A DNA stretch of 29,045 nt from Lentisphaeraceae bacterium (GCA_004551905.1 SFPL01000059.1:1-29045); one strand, 5' to 3'. Shown: positions 1 through 7,192, numbered from the stretch's first letter. Notes: generated from the sequence alone by a model not told the origin. Translations and numbers: made by a program.

Positions 1-93
1 CAGGCCCGTCTTGGGAGGCCTTCCCTTGACGGGCCGTTCTTACCAGGCACTATGCCCGGTGAACAGTAGGGTAGTCTACCAAAATCCGATTAG
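1..93. other. Unassigned left edge, no gene recognised
   Basis: The sequence here looks less GC-rich than what follows and does not resemble the stretch that precedes the second copy of the beta-helix module (before 1474). A TAG at 91-93 closes the beta-helix reading frame. Apart from a hairpin at 3-35 I see nothing recognisable. It may be a genuine junction, such as a recombination or insertion boundary, or an assembly artefact at a repeat edge. Confidence 0.4.
3..35. repeat. Strong inverted repeat (hairpin)
   Basis: GGCCCGTC (3-10) is perfectly complementary to GACGGGCC (28-35). Inside it a TT/TT internal loop is followed by a second stem, GGGA (13-16) with TCCC (22-25), closing a five-base loop. 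No U-tract follows, so it is not a classic intrinsic terminator. It could be a transcript-end hairpin or part of a mobile or repeat element cut by the window edge. Confidence 0.5.
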
Positions 94-2244
94 ACAAGGA
101 CTTCTATTTGGTCTGGCACTCCATCCTATGGCGGGCACATCTACATCACGGCCGGAACGGTCGAGAACTGCATCGTCACTGGTGGCTATGCCGCTGGTGG
201 CAGTAACGGCGGCTGGGGCCGCGGATTCGGCGGCAACGTCTATATGTCCGGCGGCAGGCTGCTGCGCTCGAAGATCACCCAAGGACACGGCGCCGCATTC
301 AAGACCAATATTGCCGATGACAACCACACCAGCCGTGGCGCGGGCGTCTGCGCCGAAGGCGACGCCGTGGTGGACAGCTGCCTTATCTACGCCAACGGCA
401 GCGACACCCGTACGAACGGCGGTGGCATCTACCTCGCCGGGAATGCCGTCGCGGCCAACTGCACTATCGTCGACAACACCACCGACACTGCGATCGCCGC
501 TGGTTCTGGGCTTTACCTGGGTTCCTCCACCGCCAAGGCGGTGAACTGCGTCATCTACGGCAACGGCGGCACCGTTACCACTGAGTTCGGCGGCCTCAAC
601 CTCGACCGCTTCGCGCATTGCGCGTCGTCCGTCACCAACGAGTCGTGCGAGACCTGGTATTTGATTGGAGACGGCGACTTCGCCGGCTACTCGGTGCAGG
701 ACTTCCATGCCAATCCTTCGAGTGTGCTCGTCAACCACGGCACCACGGACGGCGAGTGGTATCCCGACGGCGCGGGAACGCTCGACTTCGACGGCAATCC
801 CCGCGTCTCCGGCAATTACATCGACATCGGCTGCTTTGAGATCGACCAGTCGCATGTCTCCTGCAGCGGCATCCAGTCCACCTACGCCTACTTCGTCGGC
901 AGCAACATCACCTTCACCGCCTCGGCGATCGGCGGGAGCGGCAGCTTCATCTTCCGCTGGGACTTCGGCAACGGCGTCACCGTCACCGCTTCCAACACAG
1001 ACTACTCCTACGCCTATCCGGCGGCAGGGCTCTACACGGTGCGCGTCGCGGCATCCGACGACGGCGGCGCGAGCTGGTGCGACTGGACCGAGGTTTCCAC
1101 CAAGACCGTGGTCGTGCCGGCGGTGATGTACGTTGATTCCGCAAACGCGAGCCCCGTCTATCCCTACGACACCCCGGCCAAGGCGGCGACGAGGATCGCC
1201 GACTGCCTCCTCGCGATGACGAACAACGCCTCTGCCAACCTCGGTTGCGTCGACGGCGGCACCATCCGCGTCCTCGCCGGCACTCATTCCGAGACCGGCC
1301 TCCAGCTTGCCTGCGGCGTCACCGTGTGCGGCGACACCGGCGACCCGGCGGACGTCGTCATCAACGACAGCGTCAACGAGTCGCGTGCGTTCATGATCAG
1401 CCACGCCGACGCGGTGGTCAGGGACCTTACTGTCAGCGGCACCGGCTACAAAACTTCGTACTATGCCGGTACTGCGTCCTATGGCGGGCACATCTACATC
1501 ACGGCCGGAACGGTCGAGAACTGCATCGTCACTGGTGGCTATGCCGCTGGTGGCAGTAACGGCGGCTGGAGCCGCGGATTCGGCGGCAACGTCTACATGA
1601 CCGGCGGCAGGCTGCTGCGCTCGAAGATCACCCAAGGACACGGCGCCGCAATTAAGACCGGCACCGCCGACGACGGCCACACCAGCCGGGGCGCGGGCGT
1701 CTGCGCCGAAGGCGATGCCGTCGTGGATAGCTGCCTTATCTACGCCAACGGCAGCGACACACGCACTCTCGGCGGCGGCATCTGCCTTGGCGGGAACGCG
1801 GTTGCGGTGAACTGCACCATTGTCGACAACACGACCGGCACTGGCGTCGCTGGTTCCGGGCTATACATGGCGTCCTCCAACGCCAAGGCGGTGAACTGCG
1901 TGATATTCGGCCACGGCGGCACCGCGGCGTCCGAGTTCGGCGGCGCCAACCTCGACCGCTTCGCGTACGGAGCGTCATCGGTGACGAACGAGTCCTGCGC
2001 GACGTGGAAGGTGATCGACGAGACGGCGTTCCGCGACTGGTCGCGCCGCGCCGAGGACGAAACCTTCCTGCGTCCGCGGAACGGCGGGGCGCTGGTCGAC
2101 ACCGGCTCGACCTGGGCGGAGTACACGGCCTGCGGCGGCACGGCGACGGAGGACATGCGCGGCTACGAGCGCCTCTCCGGACACCGCCTCGACCTCGGCT
2201 GCTACGCCTCGCGCCCCCGCGGCTCGGTCTACTACATCCGATAG
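94..2244 (+). CDS. Secreted right-handed beta-helix / PKD-domain protein (5' end missing or disrupted)
   Basis: The frame is open from 94, just after an in-frame TAG, to the TAG at 2242-2244; the first ATG is at 244. The product has two beta-helix modules rich in Gly, Asn and Thr, with the stacked short strands of pectate-lyase-like folds (for example GTVENCIVTGG and NAVAVNCTIVDN). A PKD-like domain separates them (about nt 850-1125, core FIFRWDFGNG). A linker starting YVDSANASPVYPYDTPAKA leads into the second helix; this linker type is common in large extracellular beta-helix proteins. Homology to the second module reaches back to about 94, upstream of the first ATG, so the true N-terminus and signal peptide are missing. 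Several Cys residues recur at rung ends. The likely role is adhesion or glycan binding outside the cell. I see no catalytic residues, and the substrate is unknown. Confidence 0.7.
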   Translation, partial: TRTSIWSGTPSYGGHIYITAGTVENCIVTGGYAAGGSNGGWGRGFGGNVYMSGGRLLRSKITQGHGAAFKTNIADDNHTSRGAGVCAEGDAVVDSCLIYANGSDTRTNGGGIYLAGNAVAANCTIVDNTTDTAIAAGSGLYLGSSTAKAVNCVIYGNGGTVTTEFGGLNLDRFAHCASSVTNESCETWYLIGDGDFAGYSVQDFHANPSSVLVNHGTTDGEWYPDGAGTLDFDGNPRVSGNYIDIGCFEIDQSHVSCSGIQSTYAYFVGSNITFTASAIGGSGSFIFRWDFGNGVTVTASNTDYSYAYPAAGLYTVRVAASDDGGASWCDWTEVSTKTVVVPAVMYVDSANASPVYPYDTPAKAATRIADCLLAMTNNASANLGCVDGGTIRVLAGTHSETGLQLACGVTVCGDTGDPADVVINDSVNESRAFMISHADAVVRDLTVSGTGYKTSYYAGTASYGGHIYITAGTVENCIVTGGYAAGGSNGGWSRGFGGNVYMTGGRLLRSKITQGHGAAIKTGTADDGHTSRGAGVCAEGDAVVDSCLIYANGSDTRTLGGGICLGGNAVAVNCTIVDNTTGTGVAGSGLYMASSNAKAVNCVIFGHGGTAASEFGGANLDRFAYGASSVTNESCATWKVIDETAFRDWSRRAEDETFLRPRNGGALVDTGSTWAEYTACGGTATEDMRGYERLSGHRLDLGCYASRPRGSVYYIR
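124..660 (+). repeat. Beta-helix module, copy 1 of an internal duplication
   Basis: This stretch pairs with 1477-2013 at a constant offset of 1353 bp (451 codons). The first 170 bases or so are nearly identical at nucleotide level, including third codon positions, and the match decays downstream. That pattern indicates recent duplication or gene conversion. Confidence 0.85.
1477..2013 (+). repeat. Beta-helix module, copy 2 of an internal duplication
   Basis: This is the partner of 124-660, in the same frame. It differs mainly by scattered substitutions and small codon changes, for example Ile-Lys-Thr-Gly-Thr against Phe-Lys-Thr-Asn-Ile after the shared Gly-Ala-Ala. Confidence 0.85.
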
Positions 2245-2251
2245 GTAGTAA

Positions 2252-2320
2252 CACACGGATTTGTTCGCGACTACGTCGCTCACCGATGGCGAAGGTCGTA
2301 GACCTGAGCAAATCCGTGTG
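2252..2320. terminator. Long imperfect hairpin between the beta-helix gene and prfB
   Basis: CACACGGATTTG (2252-2263) is perfectly complementary to CAAATCCGTGTG (2309-2320). Pairing can extend about four more positions with G-T wobbles, then again as CTACG (2271-2275) with CGTAG (2297-2301) and TCGC (2276-2279) with GCGA (2289-2292). It starts 7 bp after the stop codon of the upstream gene and is followed by an AT-rich stretch (ATTTACAATTTT). It may terminate transcription in either direction. Its length and near-perfect ends would also fit a REP- or MITE-like palindromic element. Confidence 0.55.
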
Positions 2321-2333
2321 ATTTACAATTTTC

Positions 2334-2361
2334 GAACCACGAGCCACAAACCACGAACCAC
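2334..2361 (+). repeat. Four tandem heptamers (GAACCAC family) upstream of prfB
   Basis: The units are GAACCAC, GAGCCAC, AAACCAC and GAACCAC, running directly into GAAAAAT and the -10 element. They occupy the place where a -35 hexamer would be expected. The same heptamer recurs at 7172, 15799, 20969-20982 and 28882-28909. Confidence 0.8.
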
Positions 2362-2376
2362 GAAAAATGGTATAAT
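2355..2376 (+). promoter_or_regulatory. prfB promoter: heptamer box plus extended -10
   Basis: GAACCACGAA (2355-2364) is followed 6 bp later by a perfect TATAAT (2371-2376) with the TGG extension (2368-2370). No TTGACA-like -35 lies about 17 bp upstream; that position falls in the heptamer repeats. The prfB ATG begins 9 bases after the -10, so the transcript should start within a few bases of the ATG. Confidence 0.75.
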
Positions 2377-2385
2377 ACGCGCACT

Positions 2386-3525
2386 ATGGCGGAGGAGAAG
2401 AAGGAAAAGCTGCTTGAGGCAGAGGAGGTCCGGCAGAAGGTCGCGGACCTCAAGTCGCGCGTCGGCGAGATGTCCGGCTACGTCAAGGTGGAGGAGCGCC
2501 GCTCCAAGCTCGCCGCGCTCGAGGCCGAGCAGGCGTCGGCAGACTTCTGGAGCAATCAGGCCAAGGCGCGCGAGACGATCGCCGCGACCAACGCGGAGCG
2601 CGCCTACATGGTGCCGTTCGACAGCCTCTCGAAGACGGTCGAGGACGCCGAGGTGATGTTCGAGCTTGCCGAGGCCGAGGAGGGCGAGGCCCGCGAGGCA
2701 GCGCTCCGCGATGTGCTCGTCGAATGCGCCAAGGCCGAGGGCTTCTTCGCGAAGCTCCGCCTCCAGTCGCTGCTCGGCGGCAAGTTCGACCAGTGCAACG
2801 TGTTCGTGAAGCTCCACGCCGGCCAGGGCGGCACCGAGGCGTGCGACTGGGTGGCGATGCTCTACCGCATGTACCAGCGCTACGCCGAGGGCCAGGGCTG
2901 GAAGGTCGAGGAGTACGACATCCAGCCCGGCGAAGAGGCAGGCTACAAGGACGTCTACTTCCGCGTCGAAGGTCCGTACGCCTTCGGCATGCTCAAGGCC
3001 GAGCGCGGCATCCACCGCCTTGTGCGTATCTCGCCGTTTGACGCGAACAAGCGCCGCCAGACGAGCTTTGCGTCGATGGAGACGGTCGCCGAGATCAACG
3101 ACGACATCGAAGTCGAGATCAAGGACGAGGACCTCAGAATCGACACCTACCGCTCCGGCGGCGCCGGCGGCCAGCACGTCAACAAGACCGACTCCGCCGT
3201 GCGACTTACCCACCTCCCCACCGGCATCGTCGTCGCCTGCCAGAAGGAGCGCTCGCAGCACATGAACAAGGAGAAGGCTCTGGCGATGCTCAAGGCCCAG
3301 CTCTACGAGTACTACGAGGACCAGAAGAAGGCCGAGATGGACCGCTTCTACGGCGCCAAGAGCGAGAACGGCTGGGGGTCGCAGATCCGCTCCTACGTAT
3401 TCTGCCCCTACACCATGGTCAAGGACCTCCGCACCGAGTACGAGACGAGCGACGTTGACGGGGTGATGGACGGCAACCTGCAGCCTTTCATCGAGGCCTG
3501 GCTCCAGATGAAGGCGGCGAAGTAG
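2386..3525 (+). CDS. prfB: Peptide chain release factor 2
   Basis: RF2 terminates translation at UGA and UAA in the ribosomal A site. The product has 379 residues, close to the usual 365-370. The peptidyl-tRNA hydrolysis motif GGQ is at 261-263, inside GGAGGQHVNKTDSAVRLTH. The stop-codon recognition motif SPF, specific to RF2, is at 216-218, followed by DANKRRQTSF. The reading frame is uninterrupted: near codons 20-40, where many bacterial prfB genes carry an in-frame UGA with programmed +1 frameshift, there is neither a CTTTGA slippery site nor a stop. Autoregulation by frameshifting is therefore absent. The start at 2386 is dictated by the -10 element 9 bases upstream. No Shine-Dalgarno site fits in the predicted mRNA, so translation is probably leaderless. 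Confidence 0.97.
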   Translation: MAEEKKEKLLEAEEVRQKVADLKSRVGEMSGYVKVEERRSKLAALEAEQASADFWSNQAKARETIAATNAERAYMVPFDSLSKTVEDAEVMFELAEAEEGEAREAALRDVLVECAKAEGFFAKLRLQSLLGGKFDQCNVFVKLHAGQGGTEACDWVAMLYRMYQRYAEGQGWKVEEYDIQPGEEAGYKDVYFRVEGPYAFGMLKAERGIHRLVRISPFDANKRRQTSFASMETVAEINDDIEVEIKDEDLRIDTYRSGGAGGQHVNKTDSAVRLTHLPTGIVVACQKERSQHMNKEKALAMLKAQLYEYYEDQKKAEMDRFYGAKSENGWGSQIRSYVFCPYTMVKDLRTEYETSDVDGVMDGNLQPFIEAWLQMKAAK

Positions 3526-3548
3526 TGGTTAGGTGGTTGGGTAGTTAG
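3525..3548 (+). repeat. Three tandem octamers (GTGGTTRG) between prfB and the next gene
   Basis: The units are GTGGTTAG, GTGGTTGG and GTAGTTAG. They begin on the last base of the prfB stop and end directly at the next ATG. The reverse complement (CTAACCAC, CCAACCAC) shares the AACCAC core of the heptamers. The AGGTGG within the array could serve as an approximate Shine-Dalgarno sequence. Confidence 0.75.
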
Positions 3549-3881
3549 ATGGAAGACAGGAACCTATACGGCAAGGCAGTCGGCCTGGACCAGCGCGGAA
3601 GGCACAGGTCCTTCGGCTCGGCGGTCGACGCCGCGTTTAAGGACCTGGTTACTGAGCGCAACGACTTCTTCGACTCTCTTGCCGACCGCTGGGCAGAGCT
3701 CTTTCCCGGCGTCCCCGCCGTTCCCGGCCGCTACGAAGGCGGCATCATCTTTCTCTACGTCCGCAGCGCGCCGATTCTCTTTTCGCTGCGGCCGAAGCTG
3801 CGCGCGATGGCGCGCCGCCTTGCCGCGCTTCCGGGTGCGCCGAAGCGCGTGGACCTCAGGCTGGAGATCCATTCGCGATGA
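3549..3881 (+). CDS. DUF721 / DciA-like small protein
   Basis: The 110-residue product has a short N-terminal helix and then the pattern of the DUF721 family: a helical RW-containing stretch (DSLADRWAELFPG), a conserved Gly before a beta strand (EGGIIFLYVRSAPILFSLRP), a helix, and a final basic beta strand (RVDLRLEIHSR). Family members include DciA, which loads the replicative helicase DnaB in most bacteria lacking DnaC or DnaI. The assignment rests on pattern only; the family is short and divergent. The gene follows prfB after the octamer array, and its stop overlaps the next start (ATGA, 3878-3881), which suggests cotranscription and translational coupling. Confidence 0.55.
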   Translation: MEDRNLYGKAVGLDQRGRHRSFGSAVDAAFKDLVTERNDFFDSLADRWAELFPGVPAVPGRYEGGIIFLYVRSAPILFSLRPKLRAMARRLAALPGAPKRVDLRLEIHSR

Positions 3882-5344
3882 CGGCGGTCGCGGCAGTGCT
3901 TGTCGCGGCGGCGTTCACGCGTCCGCTTGAGCGCGTATCCACCATGGATCCGGCAATGGCTCAGAGCGCCTACGACGCGCGCGCGATCCAGCTCGTCTAC
4001 GAGACCCCGCTTTCGATCGACTACGCGGCGCGCCCGTACCGGCTCGCGCCCGGACTCTGCGAAATGCCGGAGGTGTCTGAGGACGGGCTTAAATACGTCT
4101 TCCACCTCGCCCCGCGCCCGGCTCCGCGCCGGATCTTCGCCGGCGACATCGTGCACGCACTTGAGCGGCTGAGGTCGAAGGAGGTGGTGTCGCCGAACGG
4201 CTGGGTGATGGCGGACGTGGACACCGTGCGCGCGGTCGACGAACTGACGGTGGAGATCTGCCTCAAGCGCCGCGTCCGCCACTTCCCGTGGCTGATGGCG
4301 CTCTCGGCCGCCGCAGTAAAGGCGGCGGACGGATCCGGCACCGGATCCTACGAGCTCGTCAAGTGGCGCAAGAACCACGAAATGGTCTTCGAGCGCCGCC
4401 GCTGCCCGGGCGGCGCGCCGTACTCTGGTGACGGCTTCTCGACCGTGCGGTACCTGGTGGTCGACGACCTCTCCACCCAGTGGCTCATGTTCCTCCGCGG
4501 CGAACTCGACTTCCTCGGCGACGTCTCGCGCGACAATTTCGACGCGGTGGTGGGGAAGGACGGCAGGCTCTCGCCAGCCCTGGAGCGGATGGGCGTGAGG
4601 CTCCACTCCATGCCGATGCTGGAAGTCGCCTACGTCGGCGTCAACATGCGCGACCAGGTGCTCGGCATGAACCGCAGCCTGAGGCAGGCGCTCAACTGCG
4701 CCTTCGACTTCCAGGAGTGGGCGAAGTTCTGCAACGGCAGGGTGGCTCCGGCGAACGGCCCGGTGCCGCCGGGCGTCGCCGACCGCGTGGACGAGCCGTT
4801 CGCCTACGCATTCGACCTCGACCGCGCCCGGCGGCTGATGGCGGAGGCCGGCTACGCGAACGGAATCGACCCCGCGACCGGCCGCCGCCTCACGCTGACG
4901 CTCGCCATCGGGCGTCCTTCCCAGGAGAGCCGCTCCGCCGGCGAGTTGATGGCGGCGTTCTTCGAGCGCATCGGCATCAGGCTGGAGCTGGACTTCATGA
5001 CCTGGGACGCGTTCCTGAACGCCGTCAACGAAGGGCGCGTGCAGCTTTACCGGATGGCGTGGGTTGGCGACTACCCCGACGCGCAGAACTTCCTGCAGCT
5101 TTTCTACGGCCCCAACTCCTCGCCGGGCGTCAACCACTCCAACTTCTCGAACGCCGAGTTCGACGCGGCGTACGAGCGCGACGACTGGTGCCGCTGCCAG
5201 GAGATCGTGCGCGAGGAGTGCCCGTGGATATTCACCGGCTACAACAAGTCGTTTACGCTCGTCGGGCCAAGGGTCGGGAACTTCGTCCAGACCGACTTCC
5301 CCTACGGCGTGGAGCAGTACTTCAAACACAAAGAGGCAAAATGA
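3878..5344 (+). CDS. ABC transporter substrate-binding protein, family 5 (peptide/nickel type)
   Basis: This is an extracytoplasmic solute receptor of the SBP_bac_5 family (OppA/DppA type), 488 residues, slightly short for the family. The N-terminus MTAVAAVLVAAAF is a weak signal-like hydrophobic stretch without basic residues. Family hallmarks include TMDPAMAQSAYDARAIQLVYETP (N-terminal lobe), GLKYVFHLAP with FAGDIVHALERL (the 'ltAeDv..sler' segment), RSLRQALNCAFDF, PANGPVPPG, the ARRLMAEAGYANG region, and WVGDYPDAQNFLQLFYG near the C-terminus. No permease or ATPase genes lie nearby, so it is an orphan receptor or uses a transporter encoded elsewhere. The ligand is probably a peptide or oligosaccharide but cannot be read from the sequence. 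Its TGA overlaps the next ATG (5341-5344). Confidence 0.85.
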   Translation: MTAVAAVLVAAAFTRPLERVSTMDPAMAQSAYDARAIQLVYETPLSIDYAARPYRLAPGLCEMPEVSEDGLKYVFHLAPRPAPRRIFAGDIVHALERLRSKEVVSPNGWVMADVDTVRAVDELTVEICLKRRVRHFPWLMALSAAAVKAADGSGTGSYELVKWRKNHEMVFERRRCPGGAPYSGDGFSTVRYLVVDDLSTQWLMFLRGELDFLGDVSRDNFDAVVGKDGRLSPALERMGVRLHSMPMLEVAYVGVNMRDQVLGMNRSLRQALNCAFDFQEWAKFCNGRVAPANGPVPPGVADRVDEPFAYAFDLDRARRLMAEAGYANGIDPATGRRLTLTLAIGRPSQESRSAGELMAAFFERIGIRLELDFMTWDAFLNAVNEGRVQLYRMAWVGDYPDAQNFLQLFYGPNSSPGVNHSNFSNAEFDAAYERDDWCRCQEIVREECPWIFTGYNKSFTLVGPRVGNFVQTDFPYGVEQYFKHKEAK

Positions 5345-7173
5345 AGATGGTATACATAGAGAAGTCGTGCGGACCGGCGCGTGATGGCGCCTGGACCGCG
5401 GAACTGGATCCCGCCGGCGCGGAGCGCATCGTGGTCGGCACCGGTCCTGGCAGCTACGCCGGCGTGCGCGCCGCGATCGCCTTCGCGACCGGCTACTCGG
5501 TCGGCAGCGGCTGCGAGGTGCTGGGCCTGCCGTCGCCGTGCGCCATTGCCGGCGCGGCGGACGCGTTTCCGCTCGCGGTGGTCGGCGACGCGCGGATGGG
5601 GATGCGGTGGCTTGCGCTCTTCGATGGCGGCGAGCGCGGCGCGCCGGAGGTGCGGCTCCTTTCCGAAGCGGAGCTGAAGGACGCGGTGCCGTCCGCGGCG
5701 AAGGTGGTCTCGTCCGACCATGCGCGCATCGGCGAGTCGCTCGCCGCCGCGTTCGGCGAACGCTATCTCGGCGAGCGGAAGCCGACGGCGGAAGGTCTCC
5801 GCGCCTATGCCGAGTCGCATCCCGCCGCGCTCGCGCCCGAGCCGCGCCCCATCTACCTTTCACCGGCGGTGCGTCCATTGAACACGTCCACCCATCGCTC
5901 CTCCCGGTCCGCGCTTGTGCCGGGAATGCTCGCCGTCTTCGCGGCGTCAGCGCTTTCGGCCGCCGTCCTGGCGGCGGACGGCGACCTCGTCGGCGATGGC
6001 ATGCACGACGACACCGCAGCAATCCAGCGGCGCCTCGACTCCGGCGCGGCCTGCGTCTATCTGCCGCCGCCGAAGAAGGAATACCTCATCTCCAGAACCC
6101 TCCGCATCGGATCCGGCCAGGAGCTGCGGCTCGACCGCTTCACCCGCATCCGCCTCGCGCCGAAGTCCAGCTGCACCATGCTTGCCAACCGCGATCCTGT
6201 CTGCGGCGACCATGACGTGGCGGTGACCGGCGGCGTGTGGGACAACGACAACCTGCGCCAGTATCCGGCACTGTGGCTCGAGGAGCACGTCGGCCGTCCC
6301 TACGCCTCGGTAAAGGAGCTGCCTCCGGCGGCCGAGCGTCCCAAGGGCTACGACGGCTTCCTGATGGACTTCCGCCGCGTCGACGGCTTCACGCTTCGCG
6401 GCGTCACCCTGCGCAACCCGACCACCTTCGGTTTCCGCGGCGAAAGGCTGTCCAACTTCGTCATCGACGACGTCACCTTCGACTACGAGACCTTCAATCC
6501 GGTGCGGGCGTGCATGGACGGCATCCATTTCGACGGCGGGAGCCATCACGGCCGCATCACCAACCTCAGGGGCGTGTGCTGGGACGACCTCCTTGCCTTC
6601 AACTCCAACGACACCGACCATACCGACGCAGAGGGCGAGCCGATCTCCGACATCGTGGTGGACGGCGTCTTCTCCGTCGGCTGCCACTCGGCCGTGCGGC
6701 TGCTCTCGACCGGCGGCGACGTGCGGAACATCACCCTCAGGAACATCCACGGCACCTTCTACCGCTACGCCGTTGGCCTTACCCACTTCTTCGCCTGGAC
6801 CGACCGGCCGCGAGGCAGATTCGACAACATCGTCATCGAGGACTGCACCGTGGCGAAGTGCCTCCAGCCGTCCAACTGCGTGGCGAAGCTTCCGCCGATG
6901 GAGGTGGTGAGGATCGAGGGCCGCCTCGACGTCGGCAGCGTGAGGGTTTCTGGGCTGGTGCGGGACGAAAGCGCGGATCCCGAGGTGCCGACCATCGGCG
7001 TTGGCCGCGGCGCGAAGGTGGAAAGCCTCGTCGTCCGCGACTCAACCCAGATCAACCGCACCGACAGGCCCATTACCTTCCTCAGGAACGACGGCGAAGT
7101 GAAGTGCCTCGACATCGAGCGCATCCGCCTCGTGTCGCAGCCGGGCGCCAACATCCCCGGCTATACCCCCTGA
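5341..7173 (+). CDS. TsaB-like domain fused in frame to a secreted pectate-lyase/GH28-like beta-helix
   Basis: One open frame of 610 codons contains two unrelated parts. Residues 1 to about 180 resemble TsaB, the partner of TsaD in making t6A37 of tRNA. The conserved loop VVGTGPGSYAGVRAAIAFA is present, as are VVGDARMGMRW and the typical C-terminal end PIYLSP. Only about 33 residues precede the GPGS loop, against roughly 70 in E. coli TsaB, so the N-terminal half is shortened. Residues 191-211 (ALVPGMLAVFAASALSAAVLA) form a signal-peptide-like hydrophobic segment after a His/Arg-rich stretch. The rest is a beta-helix enzyme-like domain with the pectate_lyase_3/GH28 opening DGMHDDTAAIQRRLDSG, then LPPPKKEYLI, then FDGGSHHGRIT and CWDDLLAFNSND. 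A cytosolic tRNA enzyme joined to a secreted protein is implausible as one functional product. It is either two genes sharing a frame or a lost stop codon. The start overlaps the previous gene (ATGA). Confidence 0.75.
   Translation: MKMVYIEKSCGPARDGAWTAELDPAGAERIVVGTGPGSYAGVRAAIAFATGYSVGSGCEVLGLPSPCAIAGAADAFPLAVVGDARMGMRWLALFDGGERGAPEVRLLSEAELKDAVPSAAKVVSSDHARIGESLAAAFGERYLGERKPTAEGLRAYAESHPAALAPEPRPIYLSPAVRPLNTSTHRSSRSALVPGMLAVFAASALSAAVLAADGDLVGDGMHDDTAAIQRRLDSGAACVYLPPPKKEYLISRTLRIGSGQELRLDRFTRIRLAPKSSCTMLANRDPVCGDHDVAVTGGVWDNDNLRQYPALWLEEHVGRPYASVKELPPAAERPKGYDGFLMDFRRVDGFTLRGVTLRNPTTFGFRGERLSNFVIDDVTFDYETFNPVRACMDGIHFDGGSHHGRITNLRGVCWDDLLAFNSNDTDHTDAEGEPISDIVVDGVFSVGCHSAVRLLSTGGDVRNITLRNIHGTFYRYAVGLTHFFAWTDRPRGRFDNIVIEDCTVAKCLQPSNCVAKLPPMEVVRIEGRLDVGSVRVSGLVRDESADPEVPTIGVGRGAKVESLVVRDSTQINRTDRPITFLRNDGEVKCLDIERIRLVSQPGANIPGYTP
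5869..7173 (+). other. Alternative reading: separate secreted beta-helix gene with an internal start
   Basis: If the beta-helix part is expressed on its own, in-frame start candidates are GTG 5869, TTG 5878, GTG 5917 and ATG 5926. Starting at 5869 or 5878 gives a classical signal peptide: a basic n-region (His, Arg, Arg), a hydrophobic core to about 5973, and an Ala-rich cleavage region before DGDLVGDG. None has a good Shine-Dalgarno sequence upstream, so this is uncertain. The domain has about 400 residues and resembles GH28/pectate-lyase proteins. The GH28 DD motif has a possible equivalent in the Asp-Asp of CWDDLLAF. A GHG motif is not evident; VGCHSAVRLLSTGG occupies a comparable place. 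Confidence 0.45.
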
Positions 7174-7192
7174 ACCACGAATATGGTATAAT
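7172..7192 (+). promoter_or_regulatory. Promoter of the GH2 operon: heptamer box plus extended -10
   Basis: GAACCACGAA (7172-7181) overlaps the stop codon of the previous gene (TGA 7171-7173). After 5 bp comes TATAAT (7187-7192) with TGG in front (7184-7186). No -35 is visible. The expected start near 7199 gives a leader of about 26 nt containing GGAAAGGG (7212-7219), a Shine-Dalgarno site for the ATG at 7226. Here, unlike at prfB, the transcript has a conventional leader. Confidence 0.75.

Noticed and set aside
76..1680. 534-codon - strand frame with internal repeats
   Set aside because: Its repeats simply mirror the duplicated beta-helix module on the + strand.
4372..4381. GAACCACGAA inside the solute-binding protein gene
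   Set aside because: It encodes conserved-looking residues (KNHEM), is a single unit, and is not followed by a TATAAT, so it is a chance match to the promoter box.
4480..5340. Extension of the TsaB-like frame upstream to 4480
   Set aside because: That part is the +1 shadow of the solute-binding protein. The ATGA overlap at 5341 gives a clear start.
5349..5357. TGGTATACA, an extended -10 look-alike at the start of the TsaB-like gene
   Set aside because: It lies after the start codon, has no heptamer box or -35, and encodes the start of the protein (Met-Val-Tyr).
3755..6022. 755-codon open frame on the - strand
   Set aside because: It is antisense to the DUF721, solute-binding and TsaB-like genes. 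It is Arg/Ala-rich with no recognisable domain.
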